Positions 55,597-64,000 of a DNA stretch of 64,000 nucleotides are shown in pieces. Numbering within the stretch: the stretch's first letter is position 1; every line of letters begins with the position of its first letter. The stretch lies in assembly GCA_014898415.1 (NCBI GenBank), contig RCTD01000004.1, forward strand, positions 1,053,001-1,117,000, written 5' to 3'. This DNA is from Stromatinia cepivora (lineage: Eukaryota; Ascomycota; Leotiomycetes; Helotiales; Sclerotiniaceae). Both the position numbers and the translations under genes were made by a program. Under the pieces are notes generated by a model. The model made no database searches, was not told the origin of the DNA, and saw only the letters and a program-made list of their open reading frames with translations.

Positions 55597-56694
55597 ATGA
55601 AGTTCTCAGTTATTTCCGCTAGTCTTTTAGCCGCATTCGCTTCTGCTGCTCCAACCCCAACCTCTGAAGAGAGTGTCAACCGCGCTGCTATTGCCAAACG
55701 TTCTACTATTACCGACGCCTGCGATATCGGATACGCTAGCACTAACGGTGGTACCACGGGAGGAACTGGAGGAACCACCACTACTGTTTCCAGCTATGCT
55801 GAATTCACCAAGGCAGCCACTGCAGGAAAGACTGTCGTTGTTCTTGCTGGTCCTATCACCCAAGCTGCATCCCAGGTCAAGGTTGCTAGCGACACCACCA
55901 TTATTGGTCAAAACTCCAACGCGGTCTTGACTGGTTTCGGATTGTAAGAGCTCACTCCTCCGTTCTGACTTACGATGATCTAACAATGTCACAGGCTCGT
56001 TAAGGGACAAAAGAACGTCATTATCCGCAACATTGGTATCAAGGAAGTTCTTGCCGCTAACGGTGATGCTCTTGGAATCCGTATGTCCTCCCCTCATATC
56101 CACTCACTTCAACATATCAAACTAACCTCCACCTTAGAAAAATCCAACAACGTCTGGGTTGACCACGTTGATCTCTCCTCCAACCGCGACCATGACAAGG
56201 ACTACTACGACGGACTCTTCGACGTAACACACGCAGCCGACTTCGTCACCTTCTCCAACTCCTACATCCACGACCACTGGAAGGCCTCCCTCATCGGCCA
56301 CTCCGACTCCAACAAAGCCGAAGACGACGGACATCTCCGCGTCACCTACGCCAACAACTTCTGGCAAAACGTCAACTCCCGTGGTCCATCTATCCGTTTC
56401 GGTACCGCCCACATCTACAATTCTTACCACAACAACGTTGCCGATGGTATCAACACCCGTGATGGTGCTCAAACACTTGTTGAATCCAACGTCTGGGTTG
56501 ACTCCAAGAAGGCTTTGTACAGCACCGATGGTGGATTTGCTGTTGCCAACGGAAACGACTTTGGTTCTTCCTCCAACGAGGCCGCTCAGGGTACTTTGAG
56601 TGCTAGCGAGTTGGGATACACTTACACTCTTTTGGGATGCGACAAGGTTAAGGCTGCCGTTGTCGGCACCGCTGGTGTTACCTTGAACTTCTAG
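55597..56694 (+). CDS. Secreted pectate lyase, PL1 family
   Basis: Three exons: 55597-55943, 55995-56080 and 56138-56694, with introns of 51 and 57 bp, giving 329 residues. Signal peptide MKFSVISASLLAAFASAAP, then a short propeptide ending in KR (residues 33-34). The parallel beta-helix shows SDTTIIGQNSNAVL, NVIIRNIGIKEV, NNVWVDHVDLSS, RDHDKDYYDGLFDV (calcium-binding acids), HDHWKASLIGHSD and RGPSIRFGTAHIYNSYHNN (catalytic Arg region). The enzyme cleaves de-esterified pectin by beta-elimination outside the cell and is typical of plant-rotting or pathogenic fungi. The exon bodies are markedly richer in C-ending codons than neighbouring genes, which fits high expression. Confidence 0.94.
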
Positions 56695-57528
56695 ATTCTG
56701 AGTCAGCAGTACTCTTGAGTGCTATTTTCGAAATGCGAGGACTTTCTGGGAAAAGGCGAGGGGCTGCAGGGCGGTTTTTTACATTTCTTATTTATAAAAT
56801 TTTAGTCATAGACTGTACATATCCGAGACTAGACGGACTCTGGGAGTTGGTCAATTGAATATTTTCTCTCGTATAACTCTCCACTGGTAACTTTTGTGAA
56901 AACTGCTTAACATCTAACAACCTAGCATCCATTAATCCATAATTCAGACGATCAGTGATTTAAACTCTCGATTAGACATTCAACAAAAAGTTTCTTGCTC
57001 AATAGGACAGATCCGAATATCATATGAATGAGTATTAAGCCTTTTTCAGAAAGATTTATCATCCGAACTTGATATCAGTCTACCAAAAATATCTATCTGT
57101 CCATGAACAAATATTTACAATAAACCTTTGCACCAATACTCTACTCTAGTCCCACCCTCCTCAAACTTACAGTACAAAGATACCAGACCCAAGATAAAAT
57201 ATCCCCGCAGACAAAGAAACACCGATCACATATTTATCCTGTCTCGCCTCATATTTGGGTTCATCTTTGACTGCTCCAAATTACCACCCTCGTTTTTTTT
57301 TCGCCTACCTACCAAACATCACTTCATAGACATCCCTTCCCTCACCTATCACAGTAAAATCTAGAGACGACAGAAGGAAATTTCCGAGGGAAGGACAGCA
57401 TTGTTGGCTCTGTCAGGTGGATAGCACTTAAAACTACATCTGGTCAAAGTATAGAACTAAAATTTGATCGTGTTATTCATAATTAAAATTTCCAGTGCAA
57501 TTGGATATCGCAGAAGAAAATGCAAGAA
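56695..57528. other. Intergenic, nothing seen
   Basis: Convergent 3' flanks of the pectate lyase and the enoyl-CoA hydratase. A small frame at 57128-57364 has no recognisable content. Confidence 0.5.
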
Positions 57529-58446
57529 TTACTTATGAGTCCACTCGGCTGTCTTTTTCTCCGCAAAAGCCTTCATTCCAATCTTTTGATCCTGACTCCC
57601 AAACAAGCTGTGGAACACTCTCCTCTCATACTCCACGCCATCTCTCAGCGGTAGATCCTGACTCTTGTTGACAACTTCCTTCGCAGCTTGCACTGCTACC
57701 TTACTGTATCCCGCAATTGTCTCGGCGGTACCCAGCGCAGCTTCAATCAACTCTTCCCAGCTTTTATATGTCCTTGCAGCGACTCCCCATTCTCCTGCTT
57801 CTTTGCCAGTAAAGTTCTTGCCTGTTAAAATAAGCTCCATAGCTCTAGCTTTTCCAATTGCCCTTGTTAGTCTTTGACTACCACCGGCTCCAGGTATCGT
57901 TCCAAGTTTAATTTCTGGTTGTCCAAAATTTGCAAGCTCCGTACAGTATAAAATGTCGCACATCAGAGCCAATTCACAGCCTCCCCCTAAAGCATGCCCT
58001 GATACGGCCGCAATTATAGGCTTCTTGACGGCCGTTGTAAGATTTGACCAGGATTCTATGAAAGAAGTGGTGTAGGCTTCAGAGAAGGTAAGAGATGCCA
58101 TTTCTTTAATATCTGCACCGGCAGCAAATGCTTTTGCAGATCCGGTAAGAACAATAGCAGATATGGAGGGAGATTTGTCGAATGCTAGGAGAGCATCGTT
58201 GAGCTCGGTTATGAGAGGTGTGGAAAGGGCATTATATGCTTTGGGTCGATTTAACGTTACTTTCAATATATGTTAGTGAGGAATATATCAGAGAAGGCAA
58301 AACAAAATACTTTGTCCTACTCCAGGTCTTGGTTCTGTAGTTTGGATGAACTGATAGGATTTGTCTGAGTAGGCTCGTGAAAATGCGGGGAGAGTTGAAG
58401 CTGTGAATCGCGAGGCAAAGGGCCTCAATGCTCTGATTGGATTCAT
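57529..58446 (-). CDS. Mitochondrial enoyl-CoA hydratase
   Basis: Two exons, 58311-58446 and 57529-58259, with a 51-bp intron (GTATTT...CACTAAC...GAAAG), giving 288 residues. The first 26 residues (MNPIRALRPFASRFTAST...) form an Arg/Ser-rich mitochondrial presequence. The crotonase fold shows ITLNRPKAYNALS, FAAGADIKEM (oxyanion hole), GHALGGGCELALMCD (first catalytic Glu) and GQPEIKLGTIPGAGGSQRL (second catalytic Glu). The wording is that of short-chain enoyl-CoA hydratase (ECHS1 type), hydrating 2-enoyl-CoAs in beta-oxidation and branched-chain amino-acid breakdown. It is divergent from RER1. Confidence 0.93.
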
Positions 58447-58921
58447 AATTTATTGGTGAGGGTAGAGTATCGTGAAGTTAAAAGTTAAACCTCAAATGTA
58501 GGAAGGAATTGTTTGAATCCTTGAATCCTTGAATAACAATTAAAGAAGTCCAGTTTGTGTACTTTCCATTGAAGTCAATTGGTACTTCGGATACAATCGA
58601 TTATCCTCGGGCCATCAAAAGAGAGACTTAAAGCTTACCCTTGTCAAGAATAAACTGGATACAATTCTCCTGCATATTGTTGGATCACGTGAAAATAGCT
58701 GTACGCGCGCCACTACCTAAGCCACGACTCTTTCCTTAGGTACCTAGGTGATGATTCTAATTCTACCTATTAACAGGTGGTCTCGATTTTCAAAAAGTTC
58801 AAACTCAATTACTGTGCGCCGCCTACCATTAAATCGCTCTTTCTAACCTCAACTTCCTCGATAAGTTATACATCTGCACAAATTCTACAGTCCTCTCTAT
58901 AAAGAACCTACGTGAATCAAT
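58447..58921. promoter_or_regulatory. Divergent promoter of enoyl-CoA hydratase and RER1
   Basis: 475 bp between the two start codons. No gene or repeat is seen. Confidence 0.55.
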
Positions 58922-59694
58922 ATGGATTCAATAGAACCAGAACAAACCCCTTTCGAAGCTGTGAGCGCGCAAACTTCGAAGATAGGACGTGTAAGTTCGT
59001 CTGTGAATGCGATTTGCTGTATCGCATCATTTCCAAAAGAACTATGAAGCTAATTCAAAGACAAATAGCAATATCAAGCCTGGCTAGACAAGTCAACACC
59101 ATATGTTCCTTACAGATGGTTGGCCACTTTCGCGCTTCTGTTGATATTCTTCATTCGCATATTCGTCGCACAAGGATGGTATATTGGTATGTCAAGCCTC
59201 GTTCATTTGGCGCATTCTCAACTTACAGATCTCGATAGTGGCATACTCTTTGGGAATCTACCTTCTCAACCTTTTTCTCGCTTTCCTCCAGCCTAAGTTC
59301 GATCCCTCCAACGAAGATATCGATAATGATATGGAAGATGGGGCTGCTGGTGGATTACCAACCAAACAAGACGAAGAGTTTCGCCCATTCATCAGAAGAC
59401 TTCCCGAGTTTAAGTTCTGGCATTCGGCGACAAGGGCAATTGGAATTGGTTTCATTTGTACATGGTTTGAGATCTTCGATGTACCAGTCTTCTGGCCAGT
59501 TTTGGTTGTTTACTGGTTGATTCTGTTCATGTTGACTAGTAGGTTATTCCCTTTATATGACCATAAGGAGAACAGTAGTGTTTAAGCAAGTACTGACATG
59601 TTCCATAGTGCGAAGACAGATTCAACATATGATTAAATACCGATACGTACCGTTCTCGTTCGGCAAGACGAAGTACACCAAAAATAGCTCGTGA
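58922..59694 (+). CDS. RER1: Rer1, Golgi-to-ER retrieval receptor
   Basis: Four exons: 58922-58990, 59069-59186, 59239-59538 and 59609-59694, with introns of 78, 52 and 70 bp, giving 190 residues, the usual Rer1 length. After a polar N-terminus come [17 protein letters not shown], two hydrophobic hairpins ([20 protein letters not shown] with [20 protein letters not shown], then [19 protein letters not shown]), the conserved [19 protein letters not shown], and a cytosolic tail with [19 protein letters not shown]. Rer1 recognises transmembrane segments of escaped ER proteins and returns them in COPI vesicles. The exon-4 start codon-like ATG is created by splicing and is internal. Confidence 0.95.
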
Positions 59695-60504
59695 GCTCAA
59701 TTGGTTTTATGGGGTGGAACGATTGAATGACATGCTCAGATGACGACGGAGTTGAAGAAATGATAGCTTTGCTATTTTGTGTACAAACAGCTGTACTCCA
59801 TATATGCTCATGAGAGGTCTGGGAGCAGGAAGCGAAACCTTTATTGATTTTAATTACGCCTTCTATATTTTCGGTGTACTCGGGGGCCATCTGTGATACT
59901 CAGGGTTTGGGTATAGCTGAAAGCTATCTGGCAAATAGATTATATGAGCGAGTCAAAATTAAGAACAGCATTATCACCTACATCGCATCTTTCGAGCATT
60001 TTGAGGTATTGTGAACGAGTGGATGCCAAGATTTTCAGAGAGCTGCCTTCAAAACCACCAAATCATTTTTGGACCTTATCCCAGAATTTCGAGGCACAGA
60101 AGGAAAATGTATACTCCAATCATATTGCTTTTCATACTTTATACTCTCATACATGCTGGACTGTGTCATATACTGTGAAAATATTTTCCAAACACACATT
60201 TCTGAGACTGCACTTCTAGCCGCTTATGACAATTCGTTCTCATGTTTATAACAAGCTCTAATGTGCACATATAATTTGAAGGCATCTTTCTTAATTAACT
60301 TTCTTTTCAAAATGATACGAGCCAATGATTTGCGTTAACATGAACATGGCCATAACCCAGCCACAGTTCCCGTAATACTCTACATTTCAGCCTCGTCACT
60401 AGTGCTATTTGCCCATCCTGAACGCGACCGCCCCAAATTATTGTGATTTCGAACTCGAATTAATAAATTCAAGCATATCCACGAAACCATCATCAAACAA
60501 CAAA
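59695..60504. other. Intergenic between RER1 and PAF1
   Basis: 810 bp. Short frames at 59944-60251 show nothing recognisable. Confidence 0.5.
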
Positions 60505-62033
60505 ATGTCGTCCTCGGCATCGCGAATTGTTCATCAGGAATATATTGCTCGCATACGATATTCCAATGCCTTACCACCACCACCAAATCCTCCCAAGCTT
60601 CTCGATATTCCAAATACTGGCCTCGCCAGTGGTCAATATACTACACCTGGATTTGCTACGAGATTAGCGCGAGATCAGCCATTAAATATAGAAGCTGATG
60701 CGGAACTTGGCATGCCATTAGACTTGGTGGGAATGCCAGGTATATTTGATGGAGATGAGAGTTGTAGGTTTCGCATACTCTTAACAACTTGCGCAATCGC
60801 TCACCTTTACTTCCAATAGCTATACAAGCGCCATTACATCCTCCACAACTTCATCCTCATGATCGTGCTCTCCTAAGACCATTGGCGACATTAGGCAAGC
60901 CAAAATTCTCCGACACGGGGGTATCATTTCTGCGGCGCACTGAATATATCTCCTCCGGCTACAGCTCAAAAGCGCGGATGGATGGCACCACCTCGGTGAA
61001 AGGTCTTGTCGACACACGCAAACCGAAACCTGTTCAGGACTTATCAGCTGATCGTGAATCTCCTACATACATCAAATCACAGGTCGCAAAGAGCTTTGAA
61101 ATCGCCGCTGCTAATCTTAAAGATCGCACCCGAGTCCGCCATCCTACAAAACGAAATGTTAGATTGGTTGATGCCGTTCCTCTCTTACCAGATCTAGATT
61201 CGTTCCCAGATGCCGGTGGATATGTCCTGTTGAAATTCCTCACAAACCCCGTCCCTCCAAGCAATACTTACGATACTCGCGTCGAGAGCAGTGTTTTACA
61301 ACCTATTGATCTTAGCGAGGCAGAGTTAGAACTCAAAGAAGCCGCTAGACAAGCTCATGAATTGGACCCACATCATAATCCAGCTCCGGACGAATCGATA
61401 CAATATCAAATGTTCATGCCGGAGACTGTTACTGATGCCAAGAATATCAAACGAAAATGGGATGTCCTGGACCCTGAACACGATGATAAAGATCTGTATT
61501 CACGTATTGATGAGGAAACAGGCAAAGGATCGTTCAGGTTGAAGAGACTGCGTGCGTACGAAACCGCTGTTACGGATGGTGGAACAGATCGGAAATATGA
61601 CGAAGTAGTGGTAATAGCGATGCACGATGGAACTGACGGGCTACGCCAGAAAGCCGCCCATTACTATCCTGTGGTCCAACGCAACTCGATTCGACCACAG
61701 AGAACCAAGAACATCCAGAAAGGAAAGGGCATTATTGGCAACGAAGAAGAGGAAATTACGGATTTCGTGGATCTTAGCATTGTCGACGTAGGCCCGGAGA
61801 CGAAGCAGGTGATGGATAGTTTTAAGACGGCGCCGTATGGAGAGGATCACGAGGATGTGGCAGAGAAAGAGGTGGTCGAACCGGAAGATGCGCTTTCTGA
61901 AGCGGATGCAGAAGGGGAGGATGATGAGCCGATTTCGCCTCCAAGACCTAGTCTGGGCGGAAAGACGATTGCTTCAAGGGTGCAGACTGATGACGATGAT
62001 GATGACAATGAGAGTTTACATTCTGACGATTAG
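60505..62033 (+). CDS. PAF1: RNA polymerase II-associated Paf1 complex subunit Paf1
   Basis: Two exons, 60505-60763 and 60820-62033, with a 56-bp intron (GTAGGT...CCAATAG), giving 490 residues. An in-frame ATG at 60409 exists, but conservation begins with MSSSASRIVHQEYIARIRYS. Characteristic Paf1 wording follows: NALPPPPNPPKLLDIPNT, DAELGMPLDLVGMPGIFDG, LHPHDRALLRPLATLGKPK and VSFLRRTEYIS. The C-terminus is highly acidic (EDALSEADAEGEDDE and a run of Asp). Paf1 acts in the nucleus with Ctr9, Cdc73, Leo1 and Rtf1 in transcription elongation and histone modification. Confidence 0.93.
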
Positions 62034-62742
62034 GAAAGATGTTGAGCTGGGAGTGACAGCCAGGATGATGACATAAATGTGGTTGATTGGAGAGATGAGG
62101 CAAGCGAGGGAAAGGTTGAGAAATAATGAAAATTGCATTTATTTTATTTGCATATCAGAGGGATCTACTAAGAGAGAGAGAGAGGCAAAAAATCACATAG
62201 GGTCTACTTTAGTTCCGCATAGCATGGGCTCAGCGTCCTTTGAAATGATTGTAATTTTACAGCAGAAGAGGGAAAGCGAGAGGGAGAGGGAGAGGAAGAG
62301 ATGAATAGAATGATACCTAGGTACATATATCATACATCACGAGAACAAAAGACTTCATGCAAATCCTGATGGAAAAGTGAGAATGAGAATCCAATTGTCT
62401 GAGTCTGAAATTATGTATGTATGTATATTAACCACCTATGCTCCTATGCTATCCTGTTCTGTCCCATCCAAACCAAACCAGCCTATTCCAAACTCCATCT
62501 CCATAGACAAAAAAGGAAAAAACGCCTCTGCAATATCATGCATGCTATGCTGTGCTTGTATGCTTGTATGTATCATGCTTCTAATAAATTCTGATCTATG
62601 TCCCCGCCTACTAACTCTTCCCCTCCTCTCCTTATCTTGCTTATCATCTATCTGTCTGATACGAAAAGACTGAGTCAAGGTTTAGATGTATAGGAAATAG
62701 TAGTTATTTCAGCAACCTCTCTCCCATGATATGACCCCGTTT
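62034..62742. other. Convergent 3' region of PAF1 and ATG15
   Basis: About 700 bp with short simple repeats: (AG)n at about 62170-62186 and GAGAGG at about 62278-62298, and TATG near 62413-62428. No gene is seen. Confidence 0.5.
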
Positions 62743-64000
62743 CTACAATTCCACCTCCCATTCTTTACATCCGAACCACCAGTTCCTTCGTAAACATGTT
62801 TCTTTGTGCTTTGGTGCCGCACTGGAAGTTGGTTTTATATCAGGTGAAGGATCGACGCAGACGAAACCGAGCCAGTTTTTAGAAGTACATGTTTGGGTTG
62901 TGGTAGGTGTGTTCGAGGTTGTGGGAGAGGGAAGAGGTGGTGCAGAGGTTATGGGGTGGGATGGAAGTTCTGTGCTGGAAGTGGATATGGAGGTTGAGGT
63001 GGAAGTTGGGTCTTTGCAACCGAACCAGCCCGGAGTCTTGCAAGTTGTTGTTGCTGATGTGCTCGTGGAGGAAGACGTTGAAGTGGCTGTGTGTGGGGCC
63101 GAAGTACTGCTACTACTGCTTTTAGTGGTAGTTTTCTCATCGTTACAACCAAACCAGCCAGGAGTTTTGCAGGTTGAGGTTGAAGTTGAAGTTGACGTAG
63201 TAGTGACTGGTACGCTAGTCACAGGCTTGGAGGTTGTGGATGTATCTTCATCCAGGCAACCCCACCATCCTGGTGTTTTACATGTGGAAGTGCGACTCCG
63301 TGTATTTGTGGTTGAGGTTGATGGGGGTGGTGATGTGGCAGTACTACTACTGTTGCCTTCCACCTCTTTCCAAAGCGGACAATCTACACACTCCGGAGTA
63401 AATTTGCATACTGGTACTGTGTCATAGACCTTGATAATCTGCTCAATCACAGTTATGATTTTGTGCGACCAGATGTGTACTCCCCACCCGTGATCGGCTA
63501 CAACATCATATACACACTCCATGCCGGTATGGCATGAACTTTCCAATGCATATCCGGCATACGAGCAAGAAGCAGTAGCTCCATTGCAGGTTCCCAAATA
63601 TATCGGGTCGGCAGTGTGACCAAAATGGTAAGCTCCAGTAAACTCGCGCTTTTGTGGCATACCCGGATTGTGACCCGGTGGCGCTGGTAGACCCAAACGA
63701 CTGGCGGGTAGAGCATCTGGGACGGCCTCAAATGTAACAACAGGAATACCATAGGTTAACCCTAACATCGAACTGACAGATCCACCAAGAGAGTGGCCAG
63801 ACATCCATACATTTGCATTTGGATAAAGAGCTGTCACATTGGAGTAGAGGTGTCGAGCCGCGGTGTAATATCGATTTTCCGACCTTAAGCTTTTCTTGAG
63901 GCAAGATACATTGCAGGTATAGGTTCCAGTAGCGCAATCGCAAACTTGTCGATAGAAAGAAGCACCTTGTTGGCCACAGCAACAACTAAAGAACAAATTG
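62743..64000 (-). CDS. ATG15: Putative lipase ATG15, C-terminal part (5' end outside window)
   Basis: A minus-strand frame open to the right edge; an apparent start at 63996 is a TTG inside the conserved [11 protein letters not shown] segment, so the true N-terminus (signal anchor) lies beyond 64000. The class 3 lipase core shows [14 protein letters not shown] (catalytic Ser), [36 protein letters not shown] (catalytic Asp region) and [16 protein letters not shown] (catalytic His), then [12 protein letters not shown]. This is the wording of Atg15, which degrades autophagic-body and Cvt membranes in the vacuole. The tail is unusual: five Cys-aromatic modules ([20 protein letters not shown] twice, [23 protein letters not shown]) separated by Ser/Thr linkers, ending EWEVEL. 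No intron is visible in this part. Confidence 0.93.
   Translation of the reverse strand, partial: NLFFSCCCGQQGASFYRQVCDCATGTYTCNVSCLKKSLRSENRYYTAARHLYSNVTALYPNANVWMSGHSLGGSVSSMLGLTYGIPVVTFEAVPDALPASRLGLPAPPGHNPGMPQKREFTGAYHFGHTADPIYLGTCNGATASCSYAGYALESSCHTGMECVYDVVADHGWGVHIWSHKIITVIEQIIKVYDTVPVCKFTPECVDCPLWKEVEGNSSSTATSPPPSTSTTNTRSRTSTCKTPGWWGCLDEDTSTTSKPVTSVPVTTTSTSTSTSTCKTPGWFGCNDEKTTTKSSSSSTSAPHTATSTSSSTSTSATTTCKTPGWFGCKDPTSTSTSISTSSTELPSHPITSAPPLPSPTTSNTPTTTQTCTSKNWLGFVCVDPSPDIKPTSSAAPKHKETCLRRNWWFGCKEWEVEL

Noticed and set aside
62804..63427. Long Val/Glu-rich plus-strand frame
   Set aside because: Mirror of the Ser/Thr linkers in the ATG15 tail.
1..64000. CRISPR arrays, rRNA genes, LTR retrotransposons
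   Set aside because: No regularly spaced short direct repeats, no rRNA-like stretches and no paired long terminal repeats with gag/pol frames were seen.

Overview
This window reads as nuclear DNA of a filamentous ascomycete. The genes are split by short introns (mostly 44-90 bp) with GTAAGT/GTATGT donors, CTAAC/CTGAC-type branch sites and AG acceptors. The gene set is typical of Pezizomycotina: ATG15 lipase, a Pth11-like receptor, a PL1 pectate lyase, a CBM18 chitin deacetylase, and YPP1, RIX1, RPA49, PAF1 and RER1. Secreted pectate lyase and chitin deacetylase, AT-rich intergenic DNA and the look of the proteins suggest a plant-associated leotiomycete, perhaps Sclerotiniaceae. That placement is an inference from general knowledge, not a database match. 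Exon coordinates were deduced by eye from reading frame and splice consensus, and every multi-exon model given closes in phase.

Layout. 0-5.6 kb: the N-terminal part of an alpha-actinin-like gene running off the left edge, a three-CBM18 chitin deacetylase and a small secreted protein, all on the minus strand. 5.6-16 kb: a gene-poor, repeat-rich stretch with two TA-flanked MITE-like elements, a fold-back element, decayed tandem repeats, and one gene coding a short nuclear-looking protein with an integrase-type HHCC zinc motif. 16-32 kb: housekeeping block with RIX1 (-) and YPP1 (+) divergent, a mitochondrial-carrier fragment (-), an FHA-kinase (-), RPL41 (+) whose start codon is split by an intron, and RPA49 (+). 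32-37 kb: poorly coding DNA, one small spliced or broken gene, a 66-bp tandem duplication and a MITE with about 80-bp inverted ends. 37-38.7 kb: a GH13 amylase without signal peptide.

39-53.6 kb is the most interesting part. In order it holds an FAD-monooxygenase pseudogene, a PEBP-family protein, a citrate-synthase-like enzyme, a divergently transcribed PrpD/2-methylcitrate-dehydratase-like enzyme, a SAM methyltransferase, an MFS transporter, a Pth11-like receptor and an SGNH hydrolase. Citrate synthase + methylcitrate dehydratase + PEBP is the combination used in fungal alkylcitrate/maleidride chemistry, but no polyketide or fatty-acid synthase is present here. The PrpD-like gene is bracketed by a 100-bp inverted repeat (94% identical), with all six differences being G:C in the left arm and A:T in the right.

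53.6-64 kb: a second copy of the first MITE family, a PL1 pectate lyase, mitochondrial enoyl-CoA hydratase (-) divergent from RER1 (+), PAF1 (+), and the 3' part of ATG15 (-) running off the right edge.
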